Origin: Archangium violaceum Cb vi76
GTDB lineage: Bacteria; Myxococcota; Myxococcia; Myxococcales; Myxococcaceae
NCBI RefSeq assembly: GCF_000733295.1
Contig: NZ_JPMI01000298.1
Location: 25,561-89,560, forward strand
Length of the DNA: 64,000 nt
Direction: 5' to 3'
The position numbers were made by a program, and so were the translations under genes. Under the pieces are notes generated by a model, which saw nothing but the letters and a program-made list of their open reading frames with translations, searched no databases and was not told the origin of the DNA. Positions 1 to 8,093 of the stretch are shown one piece after another (the first letter of the stretch is position 1; the number at the start of each line of letters is the position of its first letter).

Positions 1-307
1 AGTCCACGGCGCCGGCCTTCATGGCCCTGACGCTGGCCGGCACATCCCCGTGGCCGGAGATGAAGATGACAGGCAGGTGGCAGTCCTTGGACTCCATGGC
101 CTGCTGCAGCTCCAGCCCGTTCAGCCCCGGCATCCGCAAGTCCAGCACGGCGCAGCCCGGCGTGTCCCCGGACAGCTGCGCGAGGAACTCGGAGGGCGAG
201 GCGAAGGGCCTCGTGGCATGGCCGGCGGCCCGCAGCAGCCGCCCCAGCCCCCGCAGCACGGACTCATCGTCGTCCACGAGGAAGATGGTGGCGGGGGCTT
301 GTGTCAT
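1..307 (-). CDS. FixJ/NarL-type response regulator, receiver domain (3' part outside window)
   Basis: This is the first 102 residues of a response regulator that continues past the left edge. The receiver domain begins almost at the N-terminus. It has the acidic cluster VDDDES (residues 11-16), the phospho-acceptor Asp56 in VLDLRMPG, and the GDVPASVRAMKAGAVD stretch typical of FixJ-like receivers. A DNA-binding output domain would be expected beyond the edge but cannot be seen. The ATG overlaps the stop of the upstream kinase gene (ATGA), so the two are almost certainly co-translated and are cognate partners. The kinase has the FixL/DctB-style H-box, which matches this receiver class. Confidence 0.9.
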   Translation of the reverse strand, partial: MTQAPATIFLVDDDESVLRGLGRLLRAAGHATRPFASPSEFLAQLSGDTPGCAVLDLRMPGLNGLELQQAMESKDCHLPVIFISGHGDVPASVRAMKAGAVD

Positions 308-2235
308 GGCGAGGACTCCGTGTGCGCCGCGGGAAGCACGCACCGTAGCAGAGCCCCCTGCCCCGGAGGGCTCTCGGCTTGCAAACGGCCGCCGTGCGCC
401 TCGACGATGGAGCGGCTGATGGACAGCCCCATGCCCAGCCCGTGCTTCTTGGTGGTGTAGAAGGGTTCGAAGATGAGGGACAGCCGTGACGGCTCGATCC
501 CTCCTCCCGAGTCCTGCACGCTCAGCTCCACCTGTCCCGGGCGTGGCGAGGCGGTGTGGACCTGCAGCTGACGCTGGCCCACGGGGACATCGGCCATGGC
601 ATCCATGGCGTTGATGAGCAGGTTGAGCACCACCTGTTGGAGCTGGATTCCGTCCCCCTGGACGGCGGGCAGCGACGGGGCCAGCGCCAACCGCAGGGTC
701 GCGCCGCGCAGGTGCATGTCGTTGGCCAGCAGGCGAGCCACCTCGCGCACCAGCTCATTGAGCGAGTGGAGCTCCTGCAGGGGCTCCCCCCGCTTGAGCA
801 GCGCGCGCATGCGGTGAATGACTTCGCCCGCGCGTTTGTCGTCGGAGATGATGTCCCCGAGGGCCTCGCGCACCTCGTCCAGCTCCGCGGGGTTGGCGTT
901 CAGCAGGCGGCGTGCGGCCTGGGCGTTGCTGAGGATGGCGGCCAGGGGCTGGTTGAGCTCATGAGCCAGGGAGGCGGCCAGCTCGCCCAGGGCGGCCACC
1001 CGGCTCACGTGGGCCAGCTGATCCAGGGTTCGACGCGCCTCTATCTCCGCGAGCTTCTCCAGGCGTTGGCGCTCGAGGAGCTCGGCCTGGGCTCGCATGC
1101 GGCGGCGGCGCTCCACCACGAGCCCCCCGGCCACCAGGGCCTGCAGGCCGCTGAGCGTCAGGGCCCCCAGGAGCCACCAGCGGTAGCGCTCCCAGAGCGT
1201 GGGCTCGTCGAAGGCGAGCCGCACCCCGGGAGGCACCCGCTCGCGGGGGATGCCCCAGCGCCGCAGCGCGCGGGCATCGACCGTCAGCGTGTCCACGGGG
1301 GCCGGCTTCAGGGGCGTGAGGAATTCCTCCTGCTCTCCGCGCAACACACGGGAGGTGAGCATGCCCAGTTGTTGGCCCACGGCCTCGTAGCTGACGAGCG
1401 CTCCGCCGACGAATCCCAGACCCAGGACGGTGTCGTGGAGGGCGAAGCAGGGCCGGTTGCTGGAGGAGAGCCACATGCGTGCGATCTCGCGCCCCACGAA
1501 GGGTCTCCCGCTGGGATCGGTCATGAAGGTGAAGGTGAGGACCGTGGTGTCGTCCGGCAGGGTCCTCGCGCGCTCGAGCAGCTCGGCCAGCGGCAGGTTG
1601 CTCAGGTCGATGAACTCCAGCCCCCGCTGTGCCAGCAGCGGTTGCAGCTCTCGCACCATCTGCTCCTGCCGAGCGCGCTCCCAGGGACTGGAGCCGTTGA
1701 CGAGCGCCAGCCTCCGTGTGCCAGGCAGCAGCCGCAGGGCCAGCTCCGCGGTGGCCCTCATGTCATAATGCAACCAGAGGCCCGCCACCCGCTCCGGGCG
1801 AGGCTGCTGCTCCCAGAGCCGCTCGTCCTCGGAGAGGACGATCATCGGAATATCCGGCCACAGCTCCCGGCGCAGTTGCAGGGCCACCTGGATGGCGTCG
1901 GAGCGGAAGGCGATGAGGGCATCCGGCCGGCGCTCCCGGTACTTGGCCAGATACCAGGTGTGCAGGGCGTGTGTGTAGGCAGGCCCGCGGGCCCAACCCA
2001 GATCCAGGCTCTCGACATCCACGGAGAGCGGGCCGTCCTGGGCCTCCCACAAGGAGGAGCGGAGACTGGCGACGAGCGTCGCCATGGCGGGCAGCGCCGT
2101 ATCCTCGGGAATGAGCAGGAGCACGGACTTTCCAGCCGGACTCGCCTCCTGGGCCACCGCCTGGGTGGGCAGCAGCGATAGGAGGCAGAAGACAAAGACC
2201 ATGCGCCAGGACGGGGTGGACACTTTGAACCGCAT
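304..2235 (-). CDS. Membrane sensor histidine kinase with periplasmic ABC-substrate-binding-like sensor domain
   Basis: About 643 residues. An N-terminal signal/anchor (residues about 10-30) is followed by a roughly 300-residue extracytoplasmic region resembling the ABC_sub_bind fold (SVLLLIPEDTALPAM near its start). A single membrane helix near 365-385 (WWLLGALTLSGLQALV), an arginine-rich coiled coil, and a HisKA/HATPase core follow. The H-box reads SLAHELNQPLAAIL, which puts it in the FixL/DctB/NtrB-like group. The N-box LNLLINAMDAM and the G-boxes near the C-terminus are intact. It overlaps the downstream regulator gene by 4 bp. The start is uncertain: ATG 2235 gives a clean signal sequence but has no good ribosome site, and the frame stays open further upstream. 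Confidence 0.88.
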   Translation of the reverse strand: MRFKVSTPSWRMVFVFCLLSLLPTQAVAQEASPAGKSVLLLIPEDTALPAMATLVASLRSSLWEAQDGPLSVDVESLDLGWARGPAYTHALHTWYLAKYRERRPDALIAFRSDAIQVALQLRRELWPDIPMIVLSEDERLWEQQPRPERVAGLWLHYDMRATAELALRLLPGTRRLALVNGSSPWERARQEQMVRELQPLLAQRGLEFIDLSNLPLAELLERARTLPDDTTVLTFTFMTDPSGRPFVGREIARMWLSSSNRPCFALHDTVLGLGFVGGALVSYEAVGQQLGMLTSRVLRGEQEEFLTPLKPAPVDTLTVDARALRRWGIPRERVPPGVRLAFDEPTLWERYRWWLLGALTLSGLQALVAGGLVVERRRRMRAQAELLERQRLEKLAEIEARRTLDQLAHVSRVAALGELAASLAHELNQPLAAILSNAQAARRLLNANPAELDEVREALGDIISDDKRAGEVIHRMRALLKRGEPLQELHSLNELVREVARLLANDMHLRGATLRLALAPSLPAVQGDGIQLQQVVLNLLINAMDAMADVPVGQRQLQVHTASPRPGQVELSVQDSGGGIEPSRLSLIFEPFYTTKKHGLGMGLSISRSIVEAHGGRLQAESPPGQGALLRCVLPAAHTESSP

Positions 2236-2588
2236 GAGGAGTATCAGGAGGAGACGAAGAACCAGGCAGGCCCAGGTTGGGGTGCTCCTGGCTGGGCGGC
2301 GAGCGAACAACGCTGGAGAACGCCGGGGGGACGATGCGGCCGAGCTGCGCACGCGTGGCCGGGTCCACGTGGCTGCTCTGGGAGAAGGCCAGCTCCTGGA
2401 AGTCCAATTCGAGCAGCCCGCGCTCGATGACGAGCTCGCGCAGTATCCCGGAGTCAGGGGAGCCGTTGGAGTACTGGAGGGCGTAGCGGGTGATGGGTTC
2501 ATGAGTGGGCGTTCTCCCTCCCACCCGGCCAATGGCGGATGGGGCCGCACACGCCATCTTGCTCGCTCTTCCTCCTCGAGGTGACGCA
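2236..2588. other. Divergent intergenic region with a coding-like stretch
   Basis: This 353-bp gap separates the leftward kinase gene from the rightward glycosidase gene, so promoters for both should lie here; none could be assigned with confidence. On the minus strand, about 2281-2506, one frame reads like ordinary protein (for example GILRELVIERGLLELDFQEL) but has no convincing start codon or ribosome site. It could be a remnant of a decayed gene or chance in high-GC DNA. The ribosome site for the glycosidase (GAGGTGA, near 2578-2584) lies at the right end. Confidence 0.35.
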
Positions 2589-4784
2589 ATGAACAGGCGC
2601 GTAACATCAAGACCTGAGGCTCTTCTGCTGTGGGGACTTTTCTGTGCACTTCTGGCGGGTCCGGCGGGCGCCTTCGACGGAGCAGCGGCGGGACGGGTCA
2701 TCCAGGTCGCCCAGCGGAAGGTGGCACGGACGGCGGCGATGACTCCCGTGGGCCAGTACCCCAAGAGCTCGAGGCCGGATGGGACATGGTTGCTCGTCCC
2801 CGCCACCGACATGATTGGCTGGACGCAGGGCTTCTTCCCTGGCGAGAACTGGCTGCTGTACGAGCAGTCGCGCACGCCCGACTGGAGGACGCGGGCCGAG
2901 GCCTGGACGCGGCCGCTCGAGGTCCAGCAATGCAACATGCAGACGCACGATCTGGGCTTCAAGTTCATGCCCAGCTACGGCCTCGCGTACCAACTGACGG
3001 GAGATACCTATTACAAACAGGTGCTGCTGACGGCGGCTGGGGCGCTGGCCTCCCGTTACAACCCCCGGGTCGACATCATCAGTTGCTGTGATTGGAACCC
3101 GGACTGGCACCTGCCGATGGTCGCCGACACCCTGGTGGACCTGGAGTTGCTCCTGTGGGGCGCCCGGAACGGGGGACAGGTGGGCTGGCGCGACATGGCG
3201 CTCAACCATGCCCTGCGCGACCTGGCGGACATCGTGCGCCCGGATGGGAGCACCTTCCACGTCGTGGACTACGACCCGAACACCGGCGCCCAGCTCTTCC
3301 GAGGTACCTTCCAGGGGTATTCCAACACCTCCACCTGGGCCCGCGGGCAGGCCTGGAACGTGTATGGCTTCACCATGCTCTACCGCTACACGCATGACCC
3401 GCGCATGCTGGAGGCCGCCCAGCGGGTCACCGACTACTACCTGAGCCGGCTGCCCGCGGACGCCGTTCCCAACTGGGACTTCGACGCGCCCAACCTCCAG
3501 AAGGACTCCTCGGCGGCCGCCATCGTCGCCTCGGCGCTCCTGGAGCTGAGCAACTACGTGCCGGATGCGAGCAGGCAGTCGATGTACTGGAACGCGGCCC
3601 TGCGGATGCTCGACTCGCTCAGCTCCCCGGCCTACCTGGACTCGACGGACACCACCCCGGGACTCCTCCTGCATGGCGTGGGCCACCTGCCCGCCGGCCA
3701 GGAGGTGGATGTGAATCTCATCTACGGGGACTACTACTTCCTCGAGGCCGTGCGCCGCTTCCAGCGGCAGACGCGTCCTCCCTCCGCGAGCGATTGGTAC
3801 TCGAAGCTCGACTTCGCCGCGGCCACGCACGCCCTGGGCAGCGGCAACACCGGCACCGTCACAGTGCGGTTCGATGTGACGCCCCTGGATGCGCCGCTCG
3901 ACTCCGTCATCGGCTACGCGGACAGCTCCACCACCGTCACCGCCTTCTCGCAGCTCTCCATGCTCATCCGCATGAACGCGAGCGGTTTCTTCGACGTGCG
4001 CAACGGGGCGCTCTACGCCGCCGCCAACCCCGTCCCCTATGTCCCCCTCTCCACCTACCACTTCCGCATGGTGGCCGACCTCCCCGCCCAGAGGTACAGC
4101 GTCTGGGTGACTCCGCCGGGTGGCACGGAAGTCCTCCTGGCGGACCGCTTCAGCTTCCGCACGGGCGCTCCGCCGATGGATGACCTCGGAAAGGTCCTCA
4201 CCAAGAGTGGCTTCGTCGACAATGAGTACCGCGTGTCCGGCCACACCGTCGTGGGCAGCGCGGGCAGCGTCTGGTTCTCGAAGCCGGGCTTCTACGCGGG
4301 CACGCGCAGCCTGGGTCCCGGGCACACCGGCATCCAGATGATCGACTTCGACGTGACTCCCCGGAGCAACAACATCGACGGTGTCATCGGCTACGCCGAC
4401 AGCTCCGCCACCGTCGTGTCGCGCTCCGAGCTGGCGATGCACCTGCGCCTGAATCCGGCGGGCTTCATCGACGCGCACAACGGCACCCGCTACGCCGCCG
4501 CGGCCTCCGTGCCCTATACGGCCAACAGCACCTACCACATCCGCATCCTGGCCAATCTCCCTGCCCAGAGGTACAGCGTGTGGGTCCGCTCTCCGGGAGG
4601 ACCCGAGGTGCTGCTCGCGGATCGCTTCGTCTTCCGCGCCGAGGCGCCCGTGATGGATGACATCGGGCAGCTCTCGCTCAAGAGCACGCTCGACAGCGAG
4701 TTCTCGGTCGCGGGCCATACGATGGTACCCGTCACGGGCCTCCTCCCGCCGGAGGAAGAACAGCCCCCCGCGCCAGGGAAGTAG
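2589..4784 (+). CDS. Secreted GH88-type glycoside hydrolase with two C-terminal beta-sandwich-like repeats
   Basis: 731 residues. Start ATG 2589 is chosen because it is preceded by GAGGTGA and followed by a typical signal peptide (residues 1-29, ending LLAGPAGAFDG). Residues about 35-400 match the alpha/alpha-barrel GH88/unsaturated glucuronyl hydrolase family: WARGQAWNVYGFTMLYRYT, PNWDFDAP, KDSSAAAIVASALLEL, and DVNLIYGDYYFLEAVRRF near the end of the domain. GH88 enzymes remove unsaturated uronic acid residues left by polysaccharide lyases; the exact substrate here is not readable. Two related blocks of about 150 residues follow (about 402-552 and 553-705), each with a GYADSS motif, LPAQRYSVWV and LLADRF-FR. 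They may bind carbohydrate or be structural. The gene stands alone. Confidence 0.85.
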   Translation: MNRRVTSRPEALLLWGLFCALLAGPAGAFDGAAAGRVIQVAQRKVARTAAMTPVGQYPKSSRPDGTWLLVPATDMIGWTQGFFPGENWLLYEQSRTPDWRTRAEAWTRPLEVQQCNMQTHDLGFKFMPSYGLAYQLTGDTYYKQVLLTAAGALASRYNPRVDIISCCDWNPDWHLPMVADTLVDLELLLWGARNGGQVGWRDMALNHALRDLADIVRPDGSTFHVVDYDPNTGAQLFRGTFQGYSNTSTWARGQAWNVYGFTMLYRYTHDPRMLEAAQRVTDYYLSRLPADAVPNWDFDAPNLQKDSSAAAIVASALLELSNYVPDASRQSMYWNAALRMLDSLSSPAYLDSTDTTPGLLLHGVGHLPAGQEVDVNLIYGDYYFLEAVRRFQRQTRPPSASDWYSKLDFAAATHALGSGNTGTVTVRFDVTPLDAPLDSVIGYADSSTTVTAFSQLSMLIRMNASGFFDVRNGALYAAANPVPYVPLSTYHFRMVADLPAQRYSVWVTPPGGTEVLLADRFSFRTGAPPMDDLGKVLTKSGFVDNEYRVSGHTVVGSAGSVWFSKPGFYAGTRSLGPGHTGIQMIDFDVTPRSNNIDGVIGYADSSATVVSRSELAMHLRLNPAGFIDAHNGTRYAAAASVPYTANSTYHIRILANLPAQRYSVWVRSPGGPEVLLADRFVFRAEAPVMDDIGQLSLKSTLDSEFSVAGHTMVPVTGLLPPEEEQPPAPGK

Positions 4785-4804
4785 ACGCCATCTTCGTGGG
4801 AAGG

Positions 4805-4837
4805 GAGCCCGTTCCCCGGCCAGTGCGGGGAACGCTC
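4805..4837 (+). terminator. Stem-loop after the glycosidase gene
   Basis: CGTTCCCCG and CGGGGAACG form a perfect 9-bp stem with a 7-base loop; with a 2-base bulge the pairing extends outward through GAGC/GCTC. It lies about 20 bp past the stop codon. There is no T-run, so it may act as a Rho-assisted or mRNA-end structure rather than a classic intrinsic terminator. Confidence 0.4.
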
Positions 4838-4910
4838 CTCATCCGAAGGGGCCTCGGCATCGGGGGAGGTGGGCCGTGGGTGAGGCGTCCACTGGGAAGC
4901 ACAGTGGGCT

Positions 4911-6857
4911 ATGCTCCACGGCATGGGCAGCGGCGGATCGGCACCTCCTCACTTCTGGATGGAGCTCTCCCTCTTCGAGTCGGAAGTGGAACTTTCCGTT
5001 ACGGCTCGGGGCAGCCAGGGCGAGCATCCTCGCCCCCATTCCCTGGGACCGCAGTTCACACCCGACGCCGTTCGTGAGTTCAGCGAACAGGTGAGGAAGG
5101 CCGCAGCGCGTGGAGTGCCGCTTGGGACCATCCTCCCTCGGAGTCAGTTGTTCCATGCAGCGCTCTTCCAGCACGAGCTCCAAGAGGTTCTGCACAAGCT
5201 GCGAGGCGCCGCGGGTCGTACGCCAGTCCTGCTGCGGCTGATGCTTCAGAACCCCCAACTTCACGCGGTCCCCTGGGAAGCACTTTGTCAGCCGGGCAAA
5301 GACGTCGGCTTCCTAGGCACATCTCCAGGGGTGTTCGTCGCGCGAGGCGTCCACTCGACGAAGCCATGGCGGCCTCACGAGATCACTGGTGCGATCCGGT
5401 TGCTCGTCATCTCCCCGTCAGATGCGGACGCGCCCTCCCGGCTCCGGAAAGCCCTCCATCTGAGCATCGAGTCGGGTGAGATCGAGTGGCTCGAGCCGAT
5501 CACCGGTCCAAGATGCGCTGCTGAATACCTCCTCAACCGACTCCGGCGCGAGCCCATCCCCCACATCCTCCACTTCATCGGGCACGGCGGACTCGAGGCG
5601 GGAGCCCCCCTCCTGAAACTCACGGACCATGAGGACGAGCCCTCGTGGATCAAGGCGGAGTTGCTCGCCCAGCAACTGGAGGCTTCGTTTCGCGATGAGC
5701 TGCGCCTGGTTGTTCTCGAGGCCTGCGATGGAGCACAGCCCGGCGTACTTGCCAGCGCTGCGGAGCGGTTCGTCAGGGCTGGGGCTGACGCGGTGGTGGC
5801 ACACCTCTGGCCCGTCAAGGCGGATGTGGCGAGGCATTGCTCGGCGGCGTTCTACCACTCGCTGACAGGGGCGGCCGCATATCCGGGAGATGTGGCGGGT
5901 AGCCTCCATGACGCACGGCGTACCGTGCTGGCGAAGTTCAACGAGAGCGCCGAGGCGTTCTCTCCGGTGCTGTATCTGAGGGGCCATGAGTCCACCCTCT
6001 TCGACTTCCATCGCCGCGGAGTGGTTCCGCTCCAATTCGCCCCAGTCCTGGTCAGTCCCGTTGTCACGGAGGCGCCACCCGCTGTTCCCTCGTCAGTGCC
6101 TGCTGCTTCCCCGATTCCTCCAGCCCCACTCCAGCCGCAGTCCCACGCTTCATCCGAGCACACGCTCAACCCGAAGCGCGAGCCACGCCACCTGTTCCTG
6201 GCGGAATCGGGGATCCGGGAGGAGGGCGCCTCGATCGCGCTCGCCGGCTGCGTCGTCATGCAGTATCCGGACGCGATGGCCCTTGCGGTGGAGAAGTTTC
6301 GCGAGGATCTGCTCCACCATCCCTATCTCCTCTCTCCGGAAGAGAACAAGCGTCTCCAACGGCAGGGTTTCGTACCGGGTGTGGATGGCGAGAAGACTCG
6401 CAACAAGATGATCGAGTTCCTGACCACGGCGAACTTCGACATCTTCGTCTTCTACGGGCCGAGAGATCGGCTCCCTCGCGATGAGCTGGCGTGCCGGAGC
6501 GAGCTCTTCACGGCTCTCCTCAAGAGCCGTCTGGCCGCGAAGAAGTGGCCCGCTGCCACGATCCGGGGCCGTCACCCACTCCTCGCCTCGCTCGTGAAAA
6601 GCGTCGGGGACTCCCTACGAGACAGGAATTGGGTTGATGTCAGCACACCCGAGTTCCTCGTCCCCAAGCCGGTCGATTTCTGCCTGATGGTCGCCGAGTA
6701 TGGCTGCGCGATCATTCGCACCCACCTGGAGCGGCTCGCGGAGGATTCACTCGCTCCGAAGTCCGACCCGGATTTCGAGAGGATCCGCAACCAGTTCCGC
6801 TGGGCGGTGAACGTCGTGACGGGGGAGGAGTTCTACCGCAATCGCCCGCTCCCCTGA
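4911..6857 (+). CDS. CHAT caspase-like protease fused to DUF3800-like domain; candidate retron-associated effector
   Basis: 648 residues. The first about 370 residues form a CHAT (caspase HetF-associated with TPR) domain: PWEALC (121-126), the catalytic His in HFIGHGG (His225) and the catalytic Cys in VVLEACDGAQPG (Cys272), followed by GADAVVAHLWPV. A Pro/Ala-rich linker (about 385-420) leads to a second domain starting at HLFLAESG (428-434). Its pattern resembles DUF3800, an RNase H-fold family usually opening with DESG: a hydrophobic strand (SIALAGCVVM), NFDIFVFYG, and a late LMVAEYGCAI helix. The first Asp of DESG is Ala here, so nuclease activity is doubtful unless rescued. The gene converges on the RT gene with 4 bp between stop codons. 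The start is uncertain; ATG 4911, ATG 4923 and a Met at residue 17 are all possible. The CHAT call is strong, the DUF3800 call moderate, the link to the RT an inference. Confidence 0.8.
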   Translation: MLHGMGSGGSAPPHFWMELSLFESEVELSVTARGSQGEHPRPHSLGPQFTPDAVREFSEQVRKAAARGVPLGTILPRSQLFHAALFQHELQEVLHKLRGAAGRTPVLLRLMLQNPQLHAVPWEALCQPGKDVGFLGTSPGVFVARGVHSTKPWRPHEITGAIRLLVISPSDADAPSRLRKALHLSIESGEIEWLEPITGPRCAAEYLLNRLRREPIPHILHFIGHGGLEAGAPLLKLTDHEDEPSWIKAELLAQQLEASFRDELRLVVLEACDGAQPGVLASAAERFVRAGADAVVAHLWPVKADVARHCSAAFYHSLTGAAAYPGDVAGSLHDARRTVLAKFNESAEAFSPVLYLRGHESTLFDFHRRGVVPLQFAPVLVSPVVTEAPPAVPSSVPAASPIPPAPLQPQSHASSEHTLNPKREPRHLFLAESGIREEGASIALAGCVVMQYPDAMALAVEKFREDLLHHPYLLSPEENKRLQRQGFVPGVDGEKTRNKMIEFLTTANFDIFVFYGPRDRLPRDELACRSELFTALLKSRLAAKKWPAATIRGRHPLLASLVKSVGDSLRDRNWVDVSTPEFLVPKPVDFCLMVAEYGCAIIRTHLERLAEDSLAPKSDPDFERIRNQFRWAVNVVTGEEFYRNRPLP

Positions 6858-6861
6858 ATCA

Positions 6862-7866
6862 TCACGGCTCCCCGTTCTCATCTTCCCCCTCGTGCGCCTC
6901 TTCCCGCGCATCCGCGTGCAGCCTGAAACCAATTTCCGCGAGCAGTGGGTTCATGCGCTCGGTGGTCCGAGGCTCCACTGAGCGGAGGAACCGGACCATT
7001 CCCTCCAGCTCCGCGTAGGCGAGTTTGGGGTTGGCACTGCCCCTGCCTGTTCGCTTGAGGTGGTTCTCGAGCCCGTAGCGGCTGGCGTAGTGCAGGACGA
7101 GCCGGAGCCACCGCTTCGCTTGCCGGGAATAGCGTGGTCCCTGCGTATCCGCCACGGAAAGCCCGGTGACAAACTGGCTGTGCCCACGCCGCTGGATCCG
7201 GCACTTCTCCGCCCGGAGCTTGAATCCGTGCTTGTTCAGGATCGCCTCGACGCGTTGGGGCTCGGGCACCTCGTCCCCGGAGAAGGCGATGTCATCCGCG
7301 TAGCGGGTGTACACGCACCCGTGCCTCGCGGCGAGCTGCTTCAAGTCCGTATCCAGATGAAGGCAGACCCGGTTGGCCAGGGCAGGGCTGGCGTGGGCGC
7401 CCTGCGGCAGGAACCCATCCAGGGTGCACAGCCTTCCCAGGAGAGCCGCGACGCCGGAATTGCAGCCCAGGGTTTCGAAGACCGACATGACCTGCGCCAG
7501 TGTTATGGACTCGAAGAAGTTCTGGATGTCCGCGTGGAGTAGGACCTTGCACCCCAGGTGCTTCCGGGCATTCGTCACGATGGAGCGGTCGCGGACGAAG
7601 CCCTGGACACACTCGTCGAAGTCTTCCCCTTCTTGCGGAGCCAGCTCCCCCGCGAGGGTCTTGTGCATCCGGGCCAGCGACTCTTCATTGGCCCGGTAGA
7701 CGATCCGGACCTTGTCCCGTCCCCTGCGCTTGGGGATTCTCAGCAGATCATAGAACTGGCGTTGGGGCTGCGTGTTCGCGAAGTGGAGGAGTTCTTCGGG
7801 AGAGCACCCCAGGTGGAGCGCCAGATCACCGACATGGCGGATCCGGCTGAAGGGGGTCAGGGCCAT
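6862..7866 (-). CDS. Retron-type reverse transcriptase
   Basis: 334 residues, within the usual size of stand-alone retron RTs. The start ATG 7866 has GGAGGAG nine bases upstream. Motifs in order: the retron NAxxH signature (Asn99-His103, TNARKH), motif A with catalytic Asp113 (LLHADIQNFF), LPQGAHASPALAN (153-165), the YADD catalytic box (189-192), and the retron VTG signature (233-235, QFVTGLSV). There is no maturase, endonuclease or protease domain; the C-terminus is short and acidic. Retron RTs reverse-transcribe part of a neighbouring structured RNA into a branched RNA-DNA hybrid, and many retrons defend against phage with a linked effector. Here the nearest gene is the convergent CHAT-DUF3800 gene, and a candidate template RNA lies 35 bp upstream. 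Confidence 0.92.
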   Translation of the reverse strand: MALTPFSRIRHVGDLALHLGCSPEELLHFANTQPQRQFYDLLRIPKRRGRDKVRIVYRANEESLARMHKTLAGELAPQEGEDFDECVQGFVRDRSIVTNARKHLGCKVLLHADIQNFFESITLAQVMSVFETLGCNSGVAALLGRLCTLDGFLPQGAHASPALANRVCLHLDTDLKQLAARHGCVYTRYADDIAFSGDEVPEPQRVEAILNKHGFKLRAEKCRIQRRGHSQFVTGLSVADTQGPRYSRQAKRWLRLVLHYASRYGLENHLKRTGRGSANPKLAYAELEGMVRFLRSVEPRTTERMNPLLAEIGFRLHADAREEAHEGEDENGEP

Positions 7867-7900
7867 GCGTGGCTGCTCCTCCGGGTTCGACGAACAAGGT

Positions 7901-7995
7901 GGGCCACGAGGGATACAGTATGAATCGTTACCCGATTGTCGGGCGCGCACTCGCGCCCTCGAGATGACCTCGTCGAGTTCTATCCCCCGTGGCCC
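7901..7995 (-). ncRNA. Candidate retron RNA (msr-msd) upstream of the RT
   Basis: Read on the minus strand, GGGCCACGGGGGATA (7995-7981) and TATCCCTCGTGGCCC (7915-7901) pair over 15 positions, 14 Watson-Crick plus one G-U, as the a1/a2 repeats of a retron do. They enclose 65 bases that can fold into hairpins: CTCGA...TCGAG, GGGCGCG-AGTG-CGCGCCC (7 bp, tetraloop), and CCCGA-CAA-TCGGG; the last shares three C residues with the second, so those two compete. The a2 arm ends 34 bp before the RT start codon, the expected place. The enclosed segment is short compared with known msr plus msd, so it may be an unusually compact retron RNA, or another RT-partner RNA. The branch guanosine cannot be assigned with confidence. 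Confidence 0.6.
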
Positions 7996-8093
7996 GGGGT
8001 GAGCGGTATCCGACGGATTCCGCGACGTCAAGGGAGGCACGCGGTGCTCACCCGGGCGTTGCCATGGAGGGCGCGCGGTCGTAAGACGGGGCC

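Noticed and set aside
6862..7866. Reverse transcriptase as part of a group II intron, a diversity-generating retroelement or a CRISPR-linked RT
   Set aside because: It has no maturase or endonuclease domain, carries the retron NAxxH and VTG motifs, and has no template/variable repeat, no Cas gene and no CRISPR array nearby.
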